Source of the DNA: a virus
Direction: 5' to 3' (one strand)
DNA: 23,026 nucleotides
Virus record (IMG/VR): IMGVR_UViG_3300028384_001047
Location: 1-23,026 of that record
The position numbers and the translations under genes were made by a program. The notes under the pieces were generated by a model, which made no database searches, was not told the origin of the DNA, and was given only the letters and a program-made list of their open reading frames with translations. Below are positions 15,516-22,473 of the stretch, one piece after another. Each line of letters opens with the position of its first letter. The first letter of the stretch is position 1.

Positions 15516-16157
15516 CTACCAAGTTAAATTTTTAAATTTTTCTACCACGTTCCATCTCATCGAAAAATGGTTAGGGTCTTTGTTTAAACCAACATCACCT
15601 TCAGGTAAATTTAAGACTTTAGCTGAAATTGTTTTCATCCAGCAATCTGTATGTTTTTTAAGTAAATAACTTACAATAATATCATCCCCTCTTTGAGGGT
15701 ATCCTATTTTTTCAAGTTGAGGACGTATAATATCTAACTTATCTTGCCTAACCATGATAGCAGATCCTACGAGAAAATCATTATCTGCGTCAACGCACCA
15801 GTTGTCTTCTAGATCTTCATATCGTGAGGCCGTGGAAACATTTGTCTTACCGTAGATTCCAACTATAGTCTGTCTTTTTTTACGCATCCTCACTATAGAT
15901 CGAGTATCAATTAGTATATCATCATCAAGAATTAATTTGTAGTTCTCAGGATATTCAAAGCATCTCATCCATCTTTCCATACAATAATAATTCTTATCAT
16001 TATTTATTACGTCAACAGGTTGACCTACATAAGGAAACCTATCAACTGGGTTATTATTAATTACAGTAATAGGAAAATGTTCTTTGTAAGCCTCTATTAT
16101 CTTATGTACGTTGCCTGGTCTTTTATAATTTAAGACCATAATTCTAATATCAACCAT
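15516..16157 (-). CDS. Glycosyltransferase, GT-A fold (GT64-like)
   Basis: 213 residues; the ATG at 16157 overlaps the terminase end by 8 bases and has no clear ribosome-binding site, so translation is probably coupled. The N-terminus IRIMVLNYKRPGNVHKIIEAY with ITVINNN is the nucleotide-binding half of a GT-A transferase. LILDDDILI has a DDD metal/sugar-nucleotide motif at 78-80. Downstream, NDFLVGSAIMV and the RGDDI segment (156-160) resemble the acceptor-side motif of exostosin/GT64-type enzymes. It transfers a sugar from a nucleotide donor; acceptor unknown. It lies between packaging genes, so modification of a virion protein or of the host surface are both open. Confidence 0.75.
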   Translation of the reverse strand: MVDIRIMVLNYKRPGNVHKIIEAYKEHFPITVINNNPVDRFPYVGQPVDVINNDKNYYCMERWMRCFEYPENYKLILDDDILIDTRSIVRMRKKRQTIVGIYGKTNVSTASRYEDLEDNWCVDADNDFLVGSAIMVRQDKLDIIRPQLEKIGYPQRGDDIIVSYLLKKHTDCWMKTISAKVLNLPEGDVGLNKDPNHFSMRWNVVEKFKNLTW

Positions 16158-17400
16158 GTGCGTAAATAGATATATTACTCATTTTTGAGTGTGTATAAAT
16201 AGCATACCTCAATGCATCACAAGGGTGAGAAGTCCAATCATGAATTGGTTTTGGTGTTTCTGTTTTTGGATTCCATCTGTACGAACTCATCGCAGAGAAT
16301 GTATGAGAAGCTCCTAAAGTATCAAAGAACATGTTATTATTTTCAATTAAAACTTGTAAATAACTGATCCCATCATTAACTGACTTCACAGCATTCTCAC
16401 AATAAATATCGTAGTCATAAGCAAAATCAGCCTTAACTTGTTGTGCTGCCGAATCAATGTAAATAGTATCAATAGACCATTCATCAATCTTTTCTTGAAT
16501 GACTGAAGCAAGCTCTGATGTAGTAGACTCTCTAGATACATATTCATCAATTATATAATAAGACTGACCGTCAAAACCAATCACTACAAAAACATTTTCA
16601 TCTCTATATCCTACGTCTAACCCACCAATAACTTCAGAGAAACGTTCACCTACAAATTCGCCTAAGTGCTCTTCCTCATCTAATGCTTCGTATATCTGAG
16701 ACTCTGTTGTTGTCCACTCACACTCATACTCTTGAGCAAACAAAGCCCTAGAAACCGCTTTACGAGCTTCTTGAATATCTTTTTCAGAAAGTAGAGGATT
16801 AGAACGCCAAGTAAATACCGCACTACCCCACTCTGGATATTCTTGATCTTGTCCACGAAGATAGTAGTTGTAAAGATAATTACCTTTACCACGAGGAGTT
16901 GAAATCCACAAACAACGAGAGTCTTTGAATGTTGAAAGAGCAGGTCTAAGATCACGAGTAAAATATTCATCATTAGGAATAATAGCTGCTTCGTCTACGA
17001 TAAGTAGGTTAGCAGCTCTACCAACCAGTGAATCGCGATTATTTGCAGATAAAAGCCTAAAAACAGACCCATTAATTAACCTCACAACTTTGTCTTTTTG
17101 ATTAAATCGATCCACTTCTATTTCAAGTTGTTTTATGAGATCTGTTACATAATCCCATATAATAGAAGAAAGCGAAAAGTTAGGAGCCACTACCATAACC
17201 TGTTGTCCAGGCTCTAGTAATTTAGCAAAAGCAAGAATAGCAGCGGCATAAGATTTACCTGTACGTCTTGCTGCGATATGTACAAAAAACCTGTTCTCAT
17301 TTAGTCCTTGAATCATGGCTTGTTGTGATTCATTAAACTCTACGGGAACAGGTAATTTTGTTAAAAGTTTGTCTACGTTTAGTCGAAAAAAGTTATTCAT
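16150..17400 (-). CDS. terL: Terminase large subunit
   Basis: 416 residues. The ATPase motor and nuclease that packages DNA. Walker A is AARRTGKS (43-50, K49), Walker B is LLIVDEAA (132-139, D136, E137), and the coupling motif is ISTPRGKGN (166-174). The C-terminal RNase H-like nuclease has acidic residues D262 (GGLDVGYRDE), D316 (IYIDSAA) and D395 (HPCDALRYA). All the key residues are present. The ATG at 17400 overlaps the preceding gene stop by 4 bases (ATGA). No small terminase is recognisable within this window, where it is usually adjacent. Confidence 0.96.
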   Translation of the reverse strand: MNNFFRLNVDKLLTKLPVPVEFNESQQAMIQGLNENRFFVHIAARRTGKSYAAAILAFAKLLEPGQQVMVVAPNFSLSSIIWDYVTDLIKQLEIEVDRFNQKDKVVRLINGSVFRLLSANNRDSLVGRAANLLIVDEAAIIPNDEYFTRDLRPALSTFKDSRCLWISTPRGKGNYLYNYYLRGQDQEYPEWGSAVFTWRSNPLLSEKDIQEARKAVSRALFAQEYECEWTTTESQIYEALDEEEHLGEFVGERFSEVIGGLDVGYRDENVFVVIGFDGQSYYIIDEYVSRESTTSELASVIQEKIDEWSIDTIYIDSAAQQVKADFAYDYDIYCENAVKSVNDGISYLQVLIENNNMFFDTLGASHTFSAMSSYRWNPKTETPKPIHDWTSHPCDALRYAIYTHSKMSNISIYAHG

Positions 17401-17702
17401 TTAGGAATTGCACTAAGAATTGTTGTTATAAAGGCTACTAAAGCAGCCATAGTACCGCCTACCCAGAGAAGAGTTTTTAAAGAAGTCTTACCTTGAGATG
17501 CCAACTCTTGTACTTCATTAAGTTTGGTATGAACTGTCTTTAACTCTTCTTTCATCTCCATCATAGCTAGCATTATTTGAGCGTAACGTTCTTCACACAC
17601 TGCCTCATGAGCAGAAATGTTAGCTTTGTTAGATTGCGAACGTTCATGCAATCTATCAAGCTCAACCTGAATTTTATCTAGCTCTCTAAAATTCTCTTCC
17701 AT
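17397..17702 (-). CDS. Coiled-coil protein with one C-terminal membrane segment
   Basis: 101 residues. Residues 1-72 are charged helix with heptad-like hydrophobic spacing (a long coiled coil), and residues 77-98 (LLWVGGTMAALVAFITTIL) are one clear membrane segment with a short PK tail. No signal peptide. The layout (coil, then C-terminal helix) is that of XhlA-type proteins, which act with a holin in lysis, and also of some small inner-membrane phage proteins. It sits between the collar fibre and terL, where a small terminase would often be; the membrane segment argues against that. No ribosome-binding site is obvious, so coupling is likely. Confidence 0.6.
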   Translation of the reverse strand: MEENFRELDKIQVELDRLHERSQSNKANISAHEAVCEERYAQIMLAMMEMKEELKTVHTKLNEVQELASQGKTSLKTLLWVGGTMAALVAFITTILSAIPK

Positions 17703-17709
17703 TGCATGC

Positions 17710-18342
17710 TCATGTTTTGATCATAAAGTTCATGCCAGTAGAAGGAAGTGTTGTATCAATAGAGAAATCATTAACTGTCAAGGCAGGAATAGAATGAGTG
17801 TGAGCTGCTGTGTTCACTGAGTTAACACTTGAAGCAGTTGAGGAGTCTTTCGCTGAAGTAGCAACGTTGTGGTTACCAACAGTAACTGTCTGTGTAGTTG
17901 AACCAGTAGTGCTTGTCGCAGTTTGAACACCTGATTCTGTAGCAGAAGCCATAACAGCAGATCCTGCAATACCAGAAGCAGTGGTATCCCCTAGAGAGGT
18001 ATTTGTACCCACACCCAAAGGAGCTCGATCTCTTAGGTCTGGAACGTTAAATGTTGATGAACCGTCACCAACACCGTAAGAAGTACTAATAGCTGCAAAC
18101 AAACGAGCATAAGTTGTCCTACTAACTGCCTGATCATTACAAGCTAAAAAGCCTGTGGGAATAGAAGACCCTCCAAAGCCGACAATAGTACCAGCAGGTA
18201 TAATCTCAATACCACCAGCGGAAGATCCATCGTGTAGAATGATAGCATCGGTATCTGTATCTACAGTAATCTCACCGACTGCTCCTGTAAAACCATTATT
18301 TTGAGACGTAGTTCCCCGTCTAAATTGTAATTGAGTTGGCAT
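17710..18342 (-). CDS. Tail fibre protein with collar domain
   Basis: 210 residues, ATG at 18342 preceded by AGGAG. Residues 1-45 (LQFRRGTTSQNNGFTGAVGE, then DTDTDAIILHDG) are the adhesin-type opening repeat of phage fibre proteins. Residues 50-115 match the phage tail collar domain: GTIVGFGGSSIPTGFLACN, RTTYARLFAAI and FNVPDLRDRAPLGVG. The C-terminal half is Ser/Thr/Ala-rich, with HNV, HTHSIPAL and NFMIKT, typical of the receptor-facing end of such fibres. It probably forms a trimer at the distal fibre. It is the last of three consecutive fibre genes. Confidence 0.85.
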   Translation of the reverse strand: MPTQLQFRRGTTSQNNGFTGAVGEITVDTDTDAIILHDGSSAGGIEIIPAGTIVGFGGSSIPTGFLACNDQAVSRTTYARLFAAISTSYGVGDGSSTFNVPDLRDRAPLGVGTNTSLGDTTASGIAGSAVMASATESGVQTATSTTGSTTQTVTVGNHNVATSAKDSSTASSVNSVNTAAHTHSIPALTVNDFSIDTTLPSTGMNFMIKT

Positions 18343-18360
18343 ATCTCATCTCCTAAAAAT

Positions 18361-18507
18361 TTATGTTAAGACCCCTAAGTCTTGAGTATCAACAGACCCT
18401 GTAGGTTGCGAAAGCATATCAAAGCTTGTCAAACCACCTGTAGTCTGGCCAAATGCATCTGTAGCAACATTAGCAGAGTCTAATAGTGCATAATCCCCGA
18501 CAGGGAA
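18361..18507 (-). repeat. Shared fibre C-terminal module, copy 1
   Basis: Encodes the last 48 residues of the 242-residue fibre plus stop. Shared with 19147-19293 at the protein level (31 of 48 identical by my count), with both ending DLGVLT. The DNA is clearly diverged, so the pair is an old duplication held by protein-level selection. Confidence 0.8.
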
Positions 18508-19089
18508 AGTTGTAACAGAAGACCCAGAAGCTTGACCAGATCCGTCAGCAAAAATTAACTGACCTGAAGTAATTCTTACATTGCCAGCGACAACTAGCGC
18601 ATCTGTAGCTGCAGGGTTAGTATTACCTGCAATAGCAACGGTTTTTGCTACAAAAAGATTATCCGAAATATCGGCATTACCAGTAACAGTAAGTGTATTA
18701 CTTGCATTTGTACCGATAGTAACATTACCAGTAACATCCATGCTATAGGTAATTGTATTCATAGTTACAGCAATATTATCTGCTGATAAATATCTTGCAA
18801 AATGGTACGAGCCGCCTGTATTAAATGTACCATCGCCTATCTGATTAAACACCGAATTAGTTGGTGCATAGTTAACAATTCTGACTCTATTGGCTCCGCT
18901 TGCAGTGTTGCCAAATATAGCTTGCCCATTTGCTGTAAACGAGTGCATTTCTGTAGGGCCGCCAACCCACAGATTACCCGTAGCATTAATGTAATCGCCA
19001 ATTTCCACAGTAGCATTTGAAAATGCCCCTAGAACATTGCGAGTATCAATACCGAGACCACCCATATATTGTGATACTTTAGTAGTCAT
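18361..19089 (-). CDS. Short tail fibre protein
   Basis: 242 residues, ATG at 19089 preceded by AAGGAAGGT. The body alternates Asn/Thr/Gly-rich strands (VGGPTEMHSFTANGQAIFG, TGNVTIGTNASNTLTVTGN), typical of trimeric beta-helical fibres. The final 48 residues (FPVGDYALLDSANVATDAFG to the end DLGVLT) match the end of the 656-residue fibre gene at 31 of 48 positions by my count. There is no coiled-coil repeat of the sort seen in that neighbour. A tail fibre or fibre subunit that pairs with the longer protein is likely. Confidence 0.75.
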   Translation of the reverse strand: MTTKVSQYMGGLGIDTRNVLGAFSNATVEIGDYINATGNLWVGGPTEMHSFTANGQAIFGNTASGANRVRIVNYAPTNSVFNQIGDGTFNTGGSYHFARYLSADNIAVTMNTITYSMDVTGNVTIGTNASNTLTVTGNADISDNLFVAKTVAIAGNTNPAATDALVVAGNVRITSGQLIFADGSGQASGSSVTTFPVGDYALLDSANVATDAFGQTTGGLTSFDMLSQPTGSVDTQDLGVLT

Positions 19090-19146
19090 ATTTTACCTTC
19101 CTTGAATATATAGAGTATATCAAAATTTTTCACTCCCACCAAACTT

Positions 19147-19293
19147 TTAAGTTAAGACACCTAGGTCTTCTGTGCTTAAAGAACCAGTAGGATCGTTTTT
19201 CATATCGAAAGTTGTTAAATCTGCAATAGCAACACCAAATGAATCGGTAGAAGTATTAGCGGAGTCTAGCAGTCCGTAATCGCCATCAGGGAA
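19147..19293 (-). repeat. Shared fibre C-terminal module, copy 2
   Basis: Encodes the last 48 residues of the 656-residue fibre plus stop. Conserved positions with copy 1 include GDY, LLDSAN, TD.FG, FDM, PTGS and DLGVLT. The module may be an assembly or partner-recognition tail that both fibres need. Confidence 0.8.
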
Positions 19294-21117
19294 TGATCCT
19301 GAAGCTGTAGCTGCAATTCCTGCAGCTAGAGCCACCAAGTTTGAATTAATGTTTTGATCAATACCGTCAAGATGGCCTAGCTCAGTAGAAGTAATGTCAG
19401 ATACTTCAATTTTACCGCCTGTACCTGCAATTAATGCGCGAGAGGCTGTTAAATCTGTGGTAAGAACAGTTGAAATCGCACCAGCAATATTAGCAGTACG
19501 GCGAGACTCAATAGCATCTGCATTAGAACTTACAGTGTCGATACGAGTATCTAGTGTTGTATAGGTAGCGTAATCATTTGCTCTTAGCTCAACTTCGCCT
19601 GAGTAGATAGCTGGAGCAATTACTGCGTTTTGAGAATTAAGAGTACCGTCATAGTGTACATTAGCTTTGTAAGCACCGTCAATAGCAAAGTTAATATTTG
19701 CACCAGTGTCATCTATAACAATACCTGTATCTTCTGAAGCACGCAACCCAAAATGAACACGAGCTAGAGATGCGTCAGCAGCTGCGTGGAAAGCATTAGC
19801 ATGAGCATCCATAAATTCATCAATTGCGATTGTTACATTTGAATCTGCGGAAAGAGTATGCGCAAATATAACCCCGTCTTCTGCTACAGACTTACCGATA
19901 AATACGTTGCCTTCATTACCTCGATTGATTAACAAACCAGAATCAGTAGTAGGAGAATCTGTCGGACCAAGCTCTGCTGACAACTCAATTAAGTTGTTTG
20001 ATATAGTTGCGGTAGTAACGCCTAAGTCTACCTGTGCGCCATTTACAACCAAGTTACCCGTAATAATCAAATCATCGTTCATAGTAACTTCGCCAGTAAA
20101 GGCTGTTGTACCATCAGTAATTGAAGCTACGTTAGTTTGAACTACGTCGATATTAGCATCTAGTTGATTAAAGTTAGAAGTAACATTATCTTGTACAACG
20201 CTAATATTAGCATCAAGTTGATTAAAGTTTGCAGTAACGTTGTCCTGTACCGTATCAAGATTTGCATTAACCTGTACGTCAAGTGCTGATACATTTGAAG
20301 ATACAGTGTTTACATTACCTTCAAGAGTAGATAAATCAACAGCAACCTCTGAATTAGAAGCGGCTGTAATACGTCCTTGAGCATCAATAGTTAACACTGG
20401 AACATTAGAAACTGTACCAATCTTACCACCATACACACCAGCTGTCACCGCTGTTGCATCAAGGTCAAATTGGATTTGATTGTCAGAAACTGTAGAAGTA
20501 AGACCTGTGCCGCCTGCAAAAGTAAAAGTATCTGTGCCCACAACAACCACATCATTAGTACCAGAATCAGCGGCTACAGTAAGATCAACTGAAGTGCCTG
20601 CGATGCCTGCTGCAAGTGCGGCTGCGTTTGAATTTGAAGTTGATGCAAAAGAATCTATATTAGAGCGAACAAGGCCTACATTCGCTTCAGCTGCTGCTAC
20701 ATTGTCTTGTACAACAGAGATATTAGCATCTAGTTGAGTAAAATTAGCTGTTACATTAGCCTGAACTACATTAATATTAGCATCAAGTTGAAAATAGTTT
20801 GCTAATACATTGTCCTGCACGACATTAATATTAGAGTCTAATTGAATAAAGTTAGATACGACGTTATCTTGTACAATGTTAATATTGGAGTCAAGTTGAG
20901 TATGACGAGCTTCGACATTATCTTGTACTACATTGATGTTAGCGTTAAGTTGAGTATAGGTTACAAAGTCATTAGCGTCTGAAATACCGATAGTAAGATC
21001 AGAGATAGCAACTTTTTTAGTTTGATCTACATTGATGTCAACGATTGGTAACACATCGTTGGTAGCAAGGTCTACGCCTGCTATGGCGGTTAGATCGGTA
21101 ATTTTTACGTTTGCCAT
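19147..21117 (-). CDS. Long coiled-coil tail fibre protein
   Basis: 656 residues, ATG at 21117 preceded by AAAGGAA. The N-terminus (MANVKITDLTAIAGVDL, NDVLPIVDI, KKVAISDL) is a standard tail-attachment domain of marine phage fibres. Residues about 54-145 hold five tandem 18-residue repeats (QLDANINVVQDNV plus five), with three further copies near 280-332; these give a long trimeric coiled coil. From about 340 the sequence becomes beta-rich (DDLIITGNLVVNG, TDSGLLINRGNEGNVFIGK), as in structural fibre proteins of marine phages. The C-terminal 48 residues are shared with the next fibre. I infer host adsorption. Confidence 0.85.
   Translation of the reverse strand: MANVKITDLTAIAGVDLATNDVLPIVDINVDQTKKVAISDLTIGISDANDFVTYTQLNANINVVQDNVEARHTQLDSNINIVQDNVVSNFIQLDSNINVVQDNVLANYFQLDANINVVQANVTANFTQLDANISVVQDNVAAAEANVGLVRSNIDSFASTSNSNAAALAAGIAGTSVDLTVAADSGTNDVVVVGTDTFTFAGGTGLTSTVSDNQIQFDLDATAVTAGVYGGKIGTVSNVPVLTIDAQGRITAASNSEVAVDLSTLEGNVNTVSSNVSALDVQVNANLDTVQDNVTANFNQLDANISVVQDNVTSNFNQLDANIDVVQTNVASITDGTTAFTGEVTMNDDLIITGNLVVNGAQVDLGVTTATISNNLIELSAELGPTDSPTTDSGLLINRGNEGNVFIGKSVAEDGVIFAHTLSADSNVTIAIDEFMDAHANAFHAAADASLARVHFGLRASEDTGIVIDDTGANINFAIDGAYKANVHYDGTLNSQNAVIAPAIYSGEVELRANDYATYTTLDTRIDTVSSNADAIESRRTANIAGAISTVLTTDLTASRALIAGTGGKIEVSDITSTELGHLDGIDQNINSNLVALAAGIAATASGSFPDGDYGLLDSANTSTDSFGVAIADLTTFDMKNDPTGSLSTEDLGVLT
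20680..20960 (-). repeat. 54-base repeats coding the coiled-coil rod
   Basis: Five consecutive copies of an 18-residue unit centred on QLDANINVVQDNV. The DNA copies are similar but not identical. The 18-residue period is 7+11, a spacing compatible with a continuous coiled coil. A separate set of three copies lies at about 20120-20290. Confidence 0.8.
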
Positions 21118-21192
21118 TTAAATTCCTTTGCCTAGTTACATATACGAGTATTAAAACACATTGTTCAAAAAGAGTCTAATGAAAAATTTAAA

Positions 21193-21540
21193 TTAAGTGT
21201 CTCTCTGAGTCAGCAGGCCTCTGCCATCTTGAGTTGTAATCCCATCAAACCCTTGAGTGGTTAAAACTCTACCAGTAGTCTCTGCATCATGGTTGAGAAG
21301 CAGAACACGTAGAGGATTCTGATTCAAGCCAATAAAATCACCATCTTGGGTAAGCAGGGTATCCTCAGTTGAGATGAAATCAGCAGAGACGGGAGCTTCT
21401 TGAGTTACAAAAAACTCACCTCTCTGCGAAATGATAGCCTCTCCGCCTTGAGTTAAAATGTTGAATAATCCATCATCCTCTTGCGCAAAAGTGCGTTTTA
21501 GAGCGGTGATAGATATGCCAAGGCGAAGATGACTACCCAT
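21193..21540 (-). CDS. Small beta-repeat protein with TQ-G motifs
   Basis: 115 residues; the ATG at 21540 overlaps the upstream stop by one base (TAATG). Seven or so copies of a short TQ/SQ motif followed by acidic or Gly residues occur: ILTQGGEAI, ISQRGEFFVTQ, LLTQDGDFI, VLTTQGFDG, ITTQDGRGLLTQ. Such repeats of short strands joined by Gly/Asp turns suggest a beta-solenoid or beta-hairpin stack. I do not recognise a specific family; fibre or tail-tip proteins in marine phages carry similar LT-DG repeats. It is placed before the fibre genes, which fits an adhesion or baseplate-like role. Confidence 0.6.
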   Translation of the reverse strand: MGSHLRLGISITALKRTFAQEDDGLFNILTQGGEAIISQRGEFFVTQEAPVSADFISTEDTLLTQDGDFIGLNQNPLRVLLLNHDAETTGRVLTTQGFDGITTQDGRGLLTQRDT

Positions 21541-21884
21541 TACTGTCTCTCAGAAATATATAGCTTTCCGTCTGAAGTGTCTCCAATTACAGCAATAAAT
21601 CTATCATTCTCGGAGGATACAACCTCTGGTCCGAGTGATACATCATATGGAACTGTTTTTGGAATAAAGTGTGAGTTTGTAGTGTTAGCTACAACTGTGT
21701 TGCTCACATGAGTTTCAATGAAGCAGTCTTGCGTAGAATAGATTGTGACTACGCGAACTGAATCTGAAATTGCATGAGAGACATTTGAAGCGGCTGTAGT
21801 AAATGGTACTTGATGTCCTGCGTTGAACCGAAATCCTAACACAGGAATTGGATCATTACCATCATCTCTTGGTTGTTTTGACAT
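21540..21884 (-). CDS. Small beta-rich protein of the fibre cluster
   Basis: 114 residues from the ATG at 21884 (MSKQPRDDG), chosen because TTGGAG stands 7 bases upstream; an earlier in-frame start at 21929 lies deep inside the holin-like gene. The sequence is mostly short strands (VLGFRFNAG, VVTIYSTQDCFIETHVS, FIAVIGDTSDGKLYIS), a compact beta-sandwich pattern common in short marine phage structural genes. No transmembrane segment, no catalytic motif. I do not know its function; linkage with the next gene and the fibres suggests a structural role. Confidence 0.6.
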   Translation of the reverse strand: MSKQPRDDGNDPIPVLGFRFNAGHQVPFTTAASNVSHAISDSVRVVTIYSTQDCFIETHVSNTVVANTTNSHFIPKTVPYDVSLGPEVVSSENDRFIAVIGDTSDGKLYISERQ

Positions 21885-22221
21885 GTGTACTCCAATACCA
21901 GTATGCCCAAGCGAGAGCAGCTGCGCCACATCCAGTGACTACTGCCTCCATCATTTCAGGTCCAAAGTGTGTTGGGTGAATTAAAAAATCAGCAACTGCG
22001 GTGAACAGTCCTGTATACCAAATCAACCAATGAGGAGATTTAATGTTCCAAGCATAGCATAGAGCTACAGCAAGTCCTGCACAAGTGCCTGTCTTTGATG
22101 CAGTGATTGCGTGCTCTAGTGTTAAAACTGTAAAATCTCCCTGAACCATACATACCATGCAAGCTGTCCATGCTTGCGAAAACTTTTCAATAAACTGTTG
22201 TAGCGGGCCGGGAAGTGTCAT
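21862..22221 (-). CDS. Holin-like membrane protein
   Basis: 119 residues with the ATG at 22221 and GGAG 6 bases upstream. Three membrane segments are visible: about 46-58, 64-82 and 91-110. The C-terminus (STHVKTTKR) is basic, which suggests it faces the cytoplasm. The N-terminus is amphipathic (PLQQFIEKFSQAW). Length and three-helix layout suit a class I holin, which would permeabilise the inner membrane at lysis, but no endolysin gene is in the window, so the role is inferred from topology. It overlaps the next gene by 23 bases. Cysteines at 21, 24, 47, 55 and 98 are unusual for a holin. Confidence 0.55.
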   Translation of the reverse strand: MTLPGPLQQFIEKFSQAWTACMVCMVQGDFTVLTLEHAITASKTGTCAGLAVALCYAWNIKSPHWLIWYTGLFTAVADFLIHPTHFGPEMMEAVVTGCGAAALAWAYWYWSTHVKTTKR

Positions 22222-22235
22222 CCATTTCTCCTAAT

Positions 22236-22264
22236 CAAGCGCGAAGCGCTTGCGAAATTTTTTT
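22236..22264. repeat. Hairpin with T-run, copy 1
   Basis: On the plus strand, CAAGCGC-GAA-GCGCTTG is a perfect 7-base-pair stem at 22236-22252, followed by CGAAA and seven T (22258-22264). It has the form of a terminator for plus-strand transcription, or on the minus strand a hairpin just before the holin ribosome-binding site. It shares its core GCGCGAAGCGC and trailing T7 with a copy about 130 bases to the right. Confidence 0.5.
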
Positions 22265-22317
22265 ACCTCATCCACTCATCATACAATACAATGCCTGCAA
22301 CTATCAGTCAATTCAAA

Positions 22318-22473
22318 TTATGGAAGATCCACATAATACGGCTCGCCGGACTGGGCCATCGGTCTTTCATACTTTGCGCGAAGCGCAGCGATATTTTTTT
22401 CTCTCTGCACCCATGAGGTGCGATGTTGTTCATGATATTTAATCAGTTCTACATACTCTTCAAACCAACTCAT
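22318..22473 (-). CDS. Small helical protein of unknown function
   Basis: 51 residues: MSWFEEYVELIKYHEQH to YYVDLP. The ATG at 22473 follows AAGGAGG at 6-base spacing and overlaps the end of the upstream gene by 14 bases. That ribosome-binding site serves this gene and not the upstream one. It is mostly charged helix with a short YYVDLP tail, no membrane segment and no known motif. I do not recognise it. Confidence 0.65.
   Translation of the reverse strand: MSWFEEYVELIKYHEQHRTSWVQREKNIAALRAKYERPMAQSGEPYYVDLP
22375..22400. repeat. Hairpin with T-run, copy 2
   Basis: On the plus strand, TGCGC-GAA-GCGCA at 22375-22387 and seven T at 22394-22400. It lies inside the 51-residue gene, so its sequence is also coding. 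It resembles copy 1 at 22236-22264. Confidence 0.4.

Noticed and set aside
15495-15522. HNH start at TTG 15522
   Set aside because: It has no ribosome-binding site and lies across the glycosyltransferase stop; the ATG at 15495 is preferred though its spacing is long.
16680-16973. 97-codon minus-strand frame inside terL
   Set aside because: Out-of-frame with the terminase nuclease region, hydrophobic and without a ribosome-binding site.
21118-21192. Promoter-like TTGAAC ... TATATG upstream of the long fibre gene
   Set aside because: Both elements match consensus at only 4 of 6 positions in an AT-rich gap, which is expected by chance.
21540-21929. 129-codon version of the small beta-rich gene
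   Set aside because: The first 15 codons lie inside the holin-like frame and have no ribosome-binding site; the ATG at 21884 has TTGGAG.
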